From the IMG/VR virus record IMGVR_UViG_3300042731_001056, positions 1-26,952 of that record: a DNA stretch of 26,952 nucleotides; one strand, given 5' to 3'. The number at the start of each line of letters is the position of its first letter. Positions within the stretch are counted from its first letter, which is position 1. This document shows, in pieces, positions 1 to 7,600 of the stretch. Source of the DNA: a virus. The position numbers were made by a program, and so were the translations under genes. Under the pieces are notes generated by a model. The model was not told where the DNA came from, made no database searches, and was given only the letters and a program-made list of their open reading frames with translations.

Positions 1-3000
1 GATTCGATTAATTTTACAGCGATCTCAAGTGTTCAGTTTGCCAATAGTCAAGGTGCGGAAACAATAACAGTCAACGTGACTCGGATGAAGCCAAACACTC
101 AGCTTTATGTATACTATGACGGTCAAGGTGTAAGTAGCAATGTACCTGGAAGACTTGGTTCTTACATTAAGACAGGTACGAGTAGTGGGTCATCCAATCA
201 CCCACTAAGAACAGATAGTTCTGGGGAATTGCAATGCTATTTCCATATACCAGCGAATCAATTCCCTGTTGGTATGACAGAACTTAAGTTCACAGACGAT
301 GAACTCAATAGAGATACTTTTGCAAGTACTACTGCATCTGTAATTATACCTTCCAGCACATTGAATACAACCTCAGTTGATGTTTCTTTGACTGAGACCA
401 CTGCGAATGTAACAACACAGGACGCAACAGGTAACCGCGAGGTGGTTCTTAGAGAGGAGTCTGGCACGGATGTAGAAACCCGTGTGCGTTTCTATGATCC
501 AATTGCACAGGGATTTACTATTTCTACTCCAAAAATTCCAGAAGATCAGTCGCAAGATACTGTGGCTCCGCACAAATATAGACACGGGGCATATGTAACG
601 GGTTTTGATTTTTGGTTTAAGGACAGAACAAATAACACTAACACAGAAACGGGTGATTACGATGGCGTCATAGTTCAGCTTAGAAACATGGTAAATGGAT
701 ATCCAGGTCCCGTTGTCATGGCAGAAAAGAGAATTCCCAGAAGTGATGTGAACACAACTCCCCCATCTGGTAGTACGTTTACTTTTTCTGGCAACGAAAC
801 GAATGTCACTTTCGATAAACCAGTTTATCTAATTCCTAACACAGAATATTGTGTTGTTCTTATGCCAGAAAATAATAACCCAGATTACAATGCTTGGGTT
901 GCTGAACTTGGTCAGGATAATTTAACAGAGATTTCTACTGAGACCAATCGGGGAGATCGTATTACAAAGGTAGAATCTTCTGGAACGTTCTTTGTTTCAT
1001 CAAACAATACTACTTGGAACGCAGTCCAAAAAGAAGATTTGATGATGAACATAAACATAGCAGAATTTGCTACGGCAGATGAAACAGCTACTTTCCACGC
1101 GAGAGAGCTTGATTTTGTTAACTTTAGGAATGGTACTTCCATAGTATCTGCCGCTCAAGAAGTTGACGGAATTAACATTGAAATAACAGATGTTGGTTCT
1201 GGTTATACCACCGCGCCAACATTAACTTTTAGTGCACCAACTGGTGCTAATGGTGTCACTGCAACCGCCGTTGCTACTATTAACTCAAGCGGTGCGGTAG
1301 ACAGTATCCGCGTAACGGAACCTGGCGTTGGTTACACGGCGGCACCTACATTAACGATTACGGGTACAAATACAACACCCTTGACTGCAAACGTATATTT
1401 GTTGAAATCTACTGTAGACAGAGTTGATATTCAAAACAGAAACCATGTGTTGGATCGTTCTGTTCAAACACACGCAACTGGTGTGAATTCAAATAGAACT
1501 GCATTTACTGTTGCACCGAAATCTACAATTCTTGCCGCAACGATTACTTCTGGTGAGACCGATGCAACAAGACCGTCTGGAACATATTCGAATGTTTCGC
1601 CCACTGGTGGCACAACTGCTGGAACGCCAGACATCGAAGCAACCATGACAATTGTCGTTGGAACTGGCGGTCTCAATACGGGTCAAGCAAGCATTACTCT
1701 TTCAAATCTTGGACTAGGGTACGCTGTTGGTGACACACTAGAATTTGATAGTACGGTTTTGGGCGGCAGTACTCCTCTGGTGGTTACGATTACTAGACTT
1801 CAAAACTCCGCGATTACATCACTACAAGATGATGGTAACGGAAATGATGTCGTTGTTGGAAGAACTAGTGGTTTTGTGAGAACTGAAGATACTCAAGTAT
1901 GGATTGACACAATTCGTGATAGAACTGTCACTGCTTCTCAAGTAAAATATAACCACACGATACAAGAGGGTGCCACGTCACTTGATTTGCAACTCGCTTG
2001 GACGCCATATAATGCAAACTATCAGTCTTCAACAAACAATGCTGTTGGTACAACTTATATTGATCAAGAACAGGGTGATACTACTGAATACAAAGCACAA
2101 TACAATGTAGCATCAAGATCCAATGAGTTGATGTATTTCCAAGGTAATAGAACTTTCACTGGTAAGATTATATTTAAGCATGATGATACTTACTACAGTA
2201 GAGTTTCCCCAAGAGTAGACTTTGAGCTATTTGAGGCGGTAATTGTTCAAAATATGCTCAACAATGATGCTACGGGCGAAGATAGCACAGATGGCGGTAA
2301 CGCAGACTCTAGATGGCTTTCGCAGGTTGTTGCTCTTGCGGAAGGTATGGACGCAGAAGACTTGAAAGTATATCTCACAATGTCTAAGTGGACATCAAAC
2401 ACTGTGAAGGTTTACGCAAAGATGAAGTCTGACGATGATGATTTGGGAACTCTTCAGAGGGATATTCGTTGGACTGAATTGGTCATTGATGAAGCGCCTT
2501 TGCAAGAAGATACTGGCTTTGCTGAGTATGTTTACACTCTTCCAAACTATGGTATTCGTGCCACGGAAATGGTAGCGGGAACTGAATATAAAATTATTAG
2601 TGCAGACTCTTCAGCGGGTAATGATCCCGCGTATTCTTTTGTCACTGCGGGTGCCGCAGACAATAACGCGGATACCGTTTTCACTGCCACTCAATCTATT
2701 CAAGGTGTTGGCACCGTTGTTGAAACTGGCATTTACGCTAGGGGTATTGATATTACTGATAATGGAGACTATGAAGGCGTATTTAAATATGACATTGGAC
2801 GTGTCTACAGCATTCCTGTAGCGGCGGCTGGAAGTGGTTATCTAAATGCTCCCGTAGTAACAATTACTGGTGGCGGCGGCAGACAAGCTAGAGCAGTTGC
2901 AGTGCTTAACGGCTCTGGTGGCGTAGATAGAATTGATGTTATCGATGGCGGTAGAGACTATACTTCTGCACCAACAGTAACACTTTCTGGTGGGGGCGGC

Positions 3001-3147
3001 GTTGGTGCTACTGCTGGCACGGCGACTCTGGCAACCGTACAGTTTAAGTCATTCAAGCAATTCCAGATCAAAGTTGTGTTGCTTGGAGAGAACACTTACG
3101 ATTATCCTGTTATTCAAGACTTGCGAGCAATCGCATTGCAGGTGTAG
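1..3147 (+). CDS. Large virion structural protein, 5' end outside the window
   Basis: The reading frame is open from base 1 to the TAG at 3145-3147, so the true start lies upstream; the GTG at 76 is only an internal codon. About 1048 residues are visible. Near nt 496-1060 there is a domain starting with a DPIAQGF motif, followed by a GYPGP motif and an NTEYCVVLM strand. This arrangement is seen in large tail- or baseplate-associated proteins of T4-like phages. Two pairs of a Gly-rich beta repeat (GSGYTTAP...TLTF type) occur at about 1189-1371 and 2821-3024. The rest is Thr/Asn/Gly-rich and beta-like, with no enzyme motif. It heads a run of closely packed structural genes (next start 2 bases after the stop). 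A peripheral tail or baseplate component is the best inference; the exact T4 counterpart is not clear. Confidence 0.8.
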   Translation, partial: DSINFTAISSVQFANSQGAETITVNVTRMKPNTQLYVYYDGQGVSSNVPGRLGSYIKTGTSSGSSNHPLRTDSSGELQCYFHIPANQFPVGMTELKFTDDELNRDTFASTTASVIIPSSTLNTTSVDVSLTETTANVTTQDATGNREVVLREESGTDVETRVRFYDPIAQGFTISTPKIPEDQSQDTVAPHKYRHGAYVTGFDFWFKDRTNNTNTETGDYDGVIVQLRNMVNGYPGPVVMAEKRIPRSDVNTTPPSGSTFTFSGNETNVTFDKPVYLIPNTEYCVVLMPENNNPDYNAWVAELGQDNLTEISTETNRGDRITKVESSGTFFVSSNNTTWNAVQKEDLMMNINIAEFATADETATFHARELDFVNFRNGTSIVSAAQEVDGINIEITDVGSGYTTAPTLTFSAPTGANGVTATAVATINSSGAVDSIRVTEPGVGYTAAPTLTITGTNTTPLTANVYLLKSTVDRVDIQNRNHVLDRSVQTHATGVNSNRTAFTVAPKSTILAATITSGETDATRPSGTYSNVSPTGGTTAGTPDIEATMTIVVGTGGLNTGQASITLSNLGLGYAVGDTLEFDSTVLGGSTPLVVTITRLQNSAITSLQDDGNGNDVVVGRTSGFVRTEDTQVWIDTIRDRTVTASQVKYNHTIQEGATSLDLQLAWTPYNANYQSSTNNAVGTTYIDQEQGDTTEYKAQYNVASRSNELMYFQGNRTFTGKIIFKHDDTYYSRVSPRVDFELFEAVIVQNMLNNDATGEDSTDGGNADSRWLSQVVALAEGMDAEDLKVYLTMSKWTSNTVKVYAKMKSDDDDLGTLQRDIRWTELVIDEAPLQEDTGFAEYVYTLPNYGIRATEMVAGTEYKIISADSSAGNDPAYSFVTAGAADNNADTVFTATQSIQGVGTVVETGIYARGIDITDNGDYEGVFKYDIGRVYSIPVAAAGSGYLNAPVVTITGGGGRQARAVAVLNGSGGVDRIDVIDGGRDYTSAPTVTLSGGGGVGATAGTATLATVQFKSFKQFQIKVVLLGENTYDYPVIQDLRAIALQV
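1189..1371 (+). repeat. Two GSGYTTAP-type beta repeats in the large virion protein
   Basis: Two copies of a roughly 35-40 residue unit, each with the form (V/P)GSGYTTAPTLT followed by a Gly/Ala-rich turn and a hydrophobic strand. The second copy reads PGVGYTAAPTLTITG. The same unit recurs at 2821-3024 and inside the tail sheath gene at 23442-23687. Confidence 0.75.
2821..3024 (+). repeat. Second pair of GSGY-type beta repeats near the C-terminus
   Basis: The units read AAGSGYLNAPVVTITGGGG and GGRDYTSAPTVTLSGGGG, separated by a VDRIDVID-like strand. They are clearly related to the pair at 1189-1371 but carry a longer glycine run after the last strand. Confidence 0.75.
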
Positions 3148-3149
3148 TT

Positions 3150-3347
3150 GTGAAGACTGATAAATACAAAAGATGCAATTCTAGTGGTGCTTTAGTTAGC
3201 ACAGATTTGGATGGTCTCAGAAGATATAAAGAGGCTAAATTGCAATCCAAAAAAGTTGGTGAGTATGGTAAGGAAATAAATAATTTAAAAACGGAAATGG
3301 AAGACATTAAAGGTGTCCTCAAAGAAATTTTAAATAGGCTGAGTTGA
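3150..3347 (+). CDS. Small coiled-coil protein, function unknown
   Basis: A 65-residue protein starting with GTG two bases after the preceding stop and ending in a TGA that overlaps the next ATG (TGATG). The N-terminal half is basic and polar, with a DLDGLRRYKEAK segment. The C-terminal half (about residues 40-65) has heptad-like hydrophobic spacing (INNLKTEMEDIKGVLKEIL) and should form a coiled coil. There is no signal peptide or membrane segment. Its place between a large tail-type protein and small structural proteins suggests an oligomeric virion or assembly factor, but no family was recognised. The tight packing on both sides and the coherent amphipathic helix support it being real. Confidence 0.65.
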   Translation: MKTDKYKRCNSSGALVSTDLDGLRRYKEAKLQSKKVGEYGKEINNLKTEMEDIKGVLKEILNRLS

Positions 3348-3868
3348 TGGCTACTATACTTTTAAGAAATACATTAGGAAGACCGCTTACTAATACAGAA
3401 GTGGATAATAACTTCATTAATCTGAATACCGATAAGTATGAAGATGGTGATGATATTACCGTTGGTTCTGCTGTTGTAGCGGATGATCTTTCTGTATCTG
3501 GACAAGTAGCATTTAGTACACAGGCCACGATCTCTGCTGGTGGAAATGATCAAACGTCAGCAACGGCCCTTACCGCATCTTTTAACATTATTACAAATGC
3601 AAATGCGAACGAAGGTGTAAAACTGCCAGACGTAAATGGTGGTAGATATGTGATCGTAATTAACGACACAACAACCGATATCACAGTGTATCCATATACT
3701 GGTGAATCTATTGTCACAAACGGAGTTACCTTACCAACAAACACTGGTGTGGAACTACGCGCTGGTAAAGCACTTACCTTGGTTGGTGCGTCTACAACAA
3801 AGTGGAATAGTTTCGCCACTGCTTCAGAGATTGCAATCTATGATTCAACAGGGACGAGGCTTAACTAA
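3347..3868 (+). CDS. Small virion structural protein, paralog of the next gene
   Basis: 173 residues from the ATG at 3347, which overlaps the upstream stop; a TTG one codon earlier is less likely. The N-terminus (MATILLRN, then LTNTEVDNNFINLN) is a signature shared by many fibre or neck-associated proteins of marine T4-like phages. The middle is beta-rich, with a VYPYTGE segment. The last residues, IAIYDSTGTRLN, match the end of the next protein (LAVYDSSGTRLN) and of the protein ending at 18316 (AIYNASGTLLN). It is clearly a duplicate of the gene at 3871: same N-terminal motif, same length class, same C-terminal tag. A virion role is inferred from position and family resemblance; the precise location in the particle is unknown. 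Confidence 0.75.
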   Translation: MATILLRNTLGRPLTNTEVDNNFINLNTDKYEDGDDITVGSAVVADDLSVSGQVAFSTQATISAGGNDQTSATALTASFNIITNANANEGVKLPDVNGGRYVIVINDTTTDITVYPYTGESIVTNGVTLPTNTGVELRAGKALTLVGASTTKWNSFATASEIAIYDSTGTRLN

Positions 3869-3870
3869 GT

Positions 3871-4377
3871 ATGGCTACTATAATCACAAGAAATACTGGC
3901 GGCACTGCTAAGAATAGCCCACTGACCACCACAGAACTAGATAATAATTTTATAAATCTCAACGATGATAAATATGAGGCTGGTGATGATATTGTTGTTG
4001 CAGATTTTACAGCAACAGGAGATATCACTGTCGGTATTACAACAGGAGTAGCCGCCGCAGGTAGTACACAAGGAACCGCCACTTCTCTTACAACCACTGT
4101 AAATGTTGTAACATCGGCTTCTGCAAATGTTACGGACGGAGTTATCCTTCCAGCGGCAGTTGCGGGTTTATATATAACTGTGAAAAATGATACAGCAGAT
4201 AACATTAAAGTGTATCCACCAAGTAGTGGAATTATTGACAACGAATCTACAAATGGTGCTGTAACAGTACCCGCTGAAGGGTCAAGGTCTTTTGTAGGTG
4301 TTTCGACAAGTAAATATAATACAGTTGCGAGTACTGAACTCGCGGTATACGACTCTTCTGGAACGAGGTTAAACTAA
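3871..4377 (+). CDS. Small virion structural protein, second paralog
   Basis: 168 residues from the ATG at 3871, two bases after the previous stop. It shares with its neighbour the LTTTELDNNFINLNDDKYEAGDD start, a KVYPPSSG segment aligned with VYPYTGE, and the C-terminal tag LAVYDSSGTRLN. Central residues are mostly Val/Ala/Thr in beta-like alternation, with no catalytic motifs. The last base of its TAA is the first base of the next ATG (TAATG), so translation of the two is probably coupled. Like its paralog, it is best read as a short structural protein of the tail, collar or fibre region. Confidence 0.75.
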   Translation: MATIITRNTGGTAKNSPLTTTELDNNFINLNDDKYEAGDDIVVADFTATGDITVGITTGVAAAGSTQGTATSLTTTVNVVTSASANVTDGVILPAAVAGLYITVKNDTADNIKVYPPSSGIIDNESTNGAVTVPAEGSRSFVGVSTSKYNTVASTELAVYDSSGTRLN

Positions 4378-5735
4378 TGCGACCATTGCGACTAAAATCT
4401 AGCGCATACCCTGTAGACACAACAAATATGCAGGGATTGCAAGAGATGACTGATTCTGATATTGAACAGTATCTTTCTGCTGTATTGACTGCAAAATTCG
4501 CCGCCGATTATTCGGGAACTCTTACAGGTGATTTAAATGTTTCTACCAATAATGCACAGGCTGGTGCTGATGTTGGTACTTTTACGGATAGCATTCGCAC
4601 AGAATCAATTGGTACTCACCCAGCAACGGGTGCGACTAGTAGTACAACATATTATGTAAAGCAGGCAAATGCCGCAGTAACCGAAAATATTACAAACAGG
4701 CTTGTTGGTTATGATGACACAACCAATGTTGGTATCAACGAGTTTACTGATAACCAATTGGACACAGACGTTCTAGACAAAGTTCTAGATGACATGATAA
4801 ATAGTGCCTACGCTTGTGGCCTTTATTCATTAAACGCAAGCTCTCCTTCTGGTGGTACTTGGACATCAAGAATTACTCTTACAAACACTACGCTCTCTGG
4901 AAACAATAGTGCGTATATCTGGCAAAAGACTTCTCCAAATAGTGGCGCAAACAGCAACCTTAGACCACTGAAGGTTCACAACACTTCAGACATTAAAGAA
5001 ATGTCTGATGCTGAGATTGAGCAAATGTTGCCAAATCTGCGAAATCGCATGATTGATACGGGTGTCGGAACTTATAAGTTGCAAACAAGCTCGCCTTCCA
5101 CTGGAACATGGGTTCAAATGGGAGACGCTGGTGGTCACTCTGACACTCGCCAACAAGTCTCTGGTCAAGCGTATTCTGGTAACTATCAACAAACATATTC
5201 TGGCACTTATGCTAGTTCTTTCACTGGCTCTTATGCTGGTACATACGCTAGAAACTGGGCTGGTGCATACGCTGGATCATACGCACAACCAGTTAACTAC
5301 AGCGGTGCTTATAGCCGAGGATTCACTGGATCTTACTCTGGTGGATATGCGGGTACAGTAAACTTTGCTGGTAACTACAGCGGATCATATACTGGAACAT
5401 ACATTCTTTACTATGCGGGTGTCGTATACGGTTACTACGCAGGTACTTATTCTGGTACGTATACGGGATACTATGCTGGCACTGTTTATTATACTGGCGC
5501 TTATGCTGGCACCTATACGGGAACGTTTGGTGGTGTGTATACGGGACAGCTATATTACACTGGCTCTTATACTGGCTACTACACGGGATACTATACAGGA
5601 ATCTATGCTGGTACTTATACATCATATTATACGGGCGCGTATACTGCTACATATACAGGCGCGTACACTGGTGCAACAGTATTAGGATCTGTTGAGACTG
5701 TAAATACCGTTAAGTTGTGGTTGCGTACTGCATAA
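4377..5735 (+). CDS. Fibre-like protein with Tyr/Gly tetrapeptide repeat tail
   Basis: 452 residues. Residues 3-162 and about 195-247 are two copies of one module: RPL..., then EMTDSDIEQYL or EMSDAEIEQML, then a G-Y-x-L stretch, SSPS-(G/T)-GTW. Residues 265-433 are an unbroken repeat of the form Y-(T/S/A)-G-x, about four residues per unit, very rich in Tyr, Gly, Thr, Ser and Ala. A short non-repeat tail (VLGSVETVNTVKLWLRTA) closes the protein. Similar Tyr/Gly repeat proteins occur among virion proteins of marine T4-like phages. The design (folded head, fibrous repeat, small cap) suggests an extended fibre or surface appendage. It is the last gene of the upstream structural run, directly before the accessory sugar-modification genes. 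Confidence 0.8.
   Translation: MRPLRLKSSAYPVDTTNMQGLQEMTDSDIEQYLSAVLTAKFAADYSGTLTGDLNVSTNNAQAGADVGTFTDSIRTESIGTHPATGATSSTTYYVKQANAAVTENITNRLVGYDDTTNVGINEFTDNQLDTDVLDKVLDDMINSAYACGLYSLNASSPSGGTWTSRITLTNTTLSGNNSAYIWQKTSPNSGANSNLRPLKVHNTSDIKEMSDAEIEQMLPNLRNRMIDTGVGTYKLQTSSPSTGTWVQMGDAGGHSDTRQQVSGQAYSGNYQQTYSGTYASSFTGSYAGTYARNWAGAYAGSYAQPVNYSGAYSRGFTGSYSGGYAGTVNFAGNYSGSYTGTYILYYAGVVYGYYAGTYSGTYTGYYAGTVYYTGAYAGTYTGTFGGVYTGQLYYTGSYTGYYTGYYTGIYAGTYTSYYTGAYTATYTGAYTGATVLGSVETVNTVKLWLRTA
5169..5675 (+). repeat. In-frame 12-bp-period repeat coding Y-x-G-x units
   Basis: About 500 bases of imperfect 12-base units of the type TAT-ACT-GGC-ACT. Codons vary (TAT/TAC, GGT/GGC/GGA/GGG) while the peptide pattern is kept, so selection is on the protein. 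The repeat also leaves other frames open, which creates long spurious ORFs on both strands. Confidence 0.9.
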
Positions 5736-5749
5736 ATTTTTGATATACT
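5721..5749 (+). promoter_or_regulatory. Putative extended -10 promoter for the accessory genes
   Basis: TGaTATACT (TG at 5741, TATACT at 5744-5749) fits an extended -10 element. TTGCGT at 5721-5726 sits exactly 17 bases upstream as a weak -35. It overlaps the end of the fibre gene and lies about 30 bases before the start at 5780. It differs from the TATAAATA late elements seen elsewhere in the window. This is a match by eye only. Confidence 0.4.
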
Positions 5750-5758
5750 GTTAATTAT

Positions 5759-5770
5759 TTTCACGTGAAA
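5759..5770. promoter_or_regulatory. Perfect 12-bp palindrome TTTCACGTGAAA
   Basis: A perfect palindrome lies just downstream of the putative extended -10 element and overlaps the start of the ribosome-binding region of the gene at 5780. It could be an operator or only a chance site; no partner copy was found nearby. Confidence 0.3.
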
Positions 5771-5779
5771 GGTGATGAA

Positions 5780-6238
5780 ATGGAATTAGATATTACAAGA
5801 GCAGAAGAAACTTCTACCCAATCTAAGCGGTGGGAGTTTCCTTATTGGTCTAACAAAGAGAATGCTCATATTACTGTCACTATGATCTCAAAAAGTGGCG
5901 AAAAAAGAATTGCTTCTGTTCAAGGTGAAGAAAATCCAGACTATATTGAAATTATAAACGAGTTTGGTGTAGATCAAATTGACAAAAACACAGAAGATGG
6001 TTTGCGTAGGCGAGAGGATAACATTCGTAAAGCCGCACAGCGCAAAGAAACCGAAAGAATGCGAATGCAACAAGAAACTCTGTTTCAAATTAAGCTTGAA
6101 GCATTTGAAATTCCAGCGGTCAAAAAATCAGAAAATAAAGACCTTAAAAAGCTTATTCGAAAAGCCAAATCTCCAATGGAAGTTCAAGCGTATACTACAA
6201 TTTTGGTGATGAAAGAGCTTGAGAATGAAGAAAGCTGA
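5780..6238 (+). CDS. Conserved-type unknown protein, charged and helical C-terminus
   Basis: 152 residues from the ATG at 5780, chosen over an in-frame GTG at 5765 because AAAGG lies at a good distance (5768-5772). The N-terminal third is beta-like, with an aromatic WEFPYWSNKENAHI segment. Residues from about 75 on are very rich in Lys, Arg and Glu and look helical (RRREDNIRKAAQRKETERMRMQQE). The end, AKSPMEVQAYTTILVMKELE, is an amphipathic helix. There is no signal peptide or catalytic signature. Small charged proteins just after fibre genes are often fibre-assembly chaperones, so that is one possibility, but the family was not recognised. The end overlaps the next gene by 14 bases. Confidence 0.7.
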   Translation: MELDITRAEETSTQSKRWEFPYWSNKENAHITVTMISKSGEKRIASVQGEENPDYIEIINEFGVDQIDKNTEDGLRRREDNIRKAAQRKETERMRMQQETLFQIKLEAFEIPAVKKSENKDLKKLIRKAKSPMEVQAYTTILVMKELENEES

Positions 6239-6923
6239 CACTGGTTTTATCTATGTCGCGACAGTAAAAAAAGGTTTTTATAACGCGGCAGTCAAATCCG
6301 CAGAATCACTCAAAGATTTTTATCCAGACGCACATATAACATTCTTTACACTTGAAGAGTGGGTCACAGAAGATGACTACGATTTGTTTGATAATATCGT
6401 AACTGATATACCAAATGAAGTACGTACAAAACTTTGGGCGCTTGATAAAACTCCTTATGAAGTCACTTGTTATCTTGATTGCGACACTTCAATAGAACAT
6501 GAAGATATCGAATACGTCTTTGATATTTTGCCAGAAGATAACGATATTGTCTTCACAAAGAATAGACCCTACAATTCAAAGATCACAAAACTAAACGAAG
6601 AAGAAGAGATGACGTGTCATTGTGGCTTTTTTGTTTACAGAAAAAACGAAAGAACTTTGAAATTAATGTCTTCATGGTATGAGCAATACGTCAAACAAGT
6701 TCGCAGTGACTATCCGAACACAGAAGGATATCCTAAAGAGGCTCTTGGGTGGGACACTTTCTCAATGTATTATATTCTAACGCATACGTGTCCCGATGTA
6801 AAATGGGGATACATAGAAGAACCCGATGCAAGGTGGAATTTTGTTTGGGGTTATCGCGACGATGAACTTCAAGGCACTGAGCGCGTTGTGTATCACTATA
6901 CGATTCCGAGACATATGTTATGA
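6225..6923 (+). CDS. GT-A type glycosyltransferase-like protein
   Basis: 232 residues from the ATG at 6225, preceded by AAAGAG at 6212-6217; an in-frame TTG lies two codons upstream. The N-terminus (FIYVATVKKGFYNAAVKSAESL) looks like a nucleotide-sugar transferase opening strand and helix. K69-LWALDKTPYEVTCYLDCD follows the pattern of GT-A enzymes in which a Lys and a strand lead into the DXD metal-binding motif, here D85-C-D87. Later residues hold a CHCGFFVYR strand and a GWDTFSMYYIL helix, then a VYHYT segment that could bind the metal or phosphate. Donor and acceptor sugars cannot be read from sequence. It overlaps both neighbours, so it is probably co-translated with the gene at 6920. Confidence 0.75.
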   Translation: MKKADTGFIYVATVKKGFYNAAVKSAESLKDFYPDAHITFFTLEEWVTEDDYDLFDNIVTDIPNEVRTKLWALDKTPYEVTCYLDCDTSIEHEDIEYVFDILPEDNDIVFTKNRPYNSKITKLNEEEEMTCHCGFFVYRKNERTLKLMSSWYEQYVKQVRSDYPNTEGYPKEALGWDTFSMYYILTHTCPDVKWGYIEEPDARWNFVWGYRDDELQGTERVVYHYTIPRHML

Positions 6924-7600
6924 AGTGGACAAATAAAATAAGTGATGAAGTATTAGATATTATTACACCTTATTCTGATTGGTTTTTCTCTCAAGATCTA
7001 ACTCCTTTAGATGAAATTTCTAGAAACAAAGACAGAAAGACTCATGATATTCATAGGGGCTGTGGGGAAGAGTATCTTAAAGAAATTGTAGATAAAGACG
7101 GAGCGCATGAAGGTTACCCAGAAGAAACTTATTCAGTTGACATTGGAATGTTAGACTGTCTGCCCTACGACAATAGGCATATTGACGTTATATTTGAACA
7201 TCAAAAAAAGAGACAAGAAATGTCTTTGGCGCTCACAACAATTTTGGGTGCAAGAAACCAAGCAGTCAACGTGTATTATCCCGCTGGTGGGTTTATGGGC
7301 TGGCATAATAACTGGAATGCGGCTGGTTATAACATTCTACTTACGTATAGCCAAGATGGAGACGGATTCTTTAGATATAGAGATCCCAAGACTCACGAAA
7401 TTATTACGATGGAAGATAGGATTGGCTGGAGTTGTAAAGTCGGATATTATGGTAGGGGAAGAGAGCCAGACAAGGTTTATTATCACTGTGCGGGTTCTAA
7501 CTCTCCACGGCTGACTCTAGGTTTTATCATTCCAGATCTTGAGATGTGGCGTGACATGATAGAAGATATCACTGGTGAAGATGCATCTCACTTTAGTTAA
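6920..7600 (+). CDS. Fe(II)/2-oxoglutarate dioxygenase-like protein with HxN motif
   Basis: 226 residues; the ATG at 6920 overlaps the previous stop (ATGA). The C-terminal half matches the double-stranded beta-helix pattern of 2OG-Fe(II) oxygenases: VNVYYPAGGFMGWHNNWN supplies H129, a second His lies in YYHCA (H189), and R197 in SPRLTLGF is placed like the 2-oxoglutarate-binding Arg. The expected HxD acid is Asn here (H129-N-N131). Canonical family members hydroxylate proteins, sugars or small molecules; whether this variant is active, has altered chemistry, or is only structural is open. It sits next to glycosyltransferases, so a sugar or glycoprotein substrate is plausible. Its stop overlaps the stop of the convergent minus-strand gene. 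Confidence 0.65.
   Translation: MKWTNKISDEVLDIITPYSDWFFSQDLTPLDEISRNKDRKTHDIHRGCGEEYLKEIVDKDGAHEGYPEETYSVDIGMLDCLPYDNRHIDVIFEHQKKRQEMSLALTTILGARNQAVNVYYPAGGFMGWHNNWNAAGYNILLTYSQDGDGFFRYRDPKTHEIITMEDRIGWSCKVGYYGRGREPDKVYYHCAGSNSPRLTLGFIIPDLEMWRDMIEDITGEDASHFS

Noticed and set aside
76-78. GTG as the start of the first gene
   Set aside because: The frame is open back to base 1, there is no ribosome-binding site before it, and the protein is clearly mid-domain at this point.
3861-4241. 126-residue minus-strand ORF
   Set aside because: Antisense to the small structural gene at 3871, whose paralog, start and C-terminal tag show it is the real gene.
4796-4803. GATAAATA as another late promoter
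   Set aside because: One mismatch to the octamer and in the middle of a coding region with no start codon following.
5169-5675. CRISPR-like tandem repeat
   Set aside because: The units are 12 bases, contiguous without spacers, in frame and protein-coding.
5323-5685. Long ORFs on both strands inside the Tyr/Gly repeat
   Set aside because: The 12-base repeat lacks stops in several frames, so these are artefacts of the repeat.
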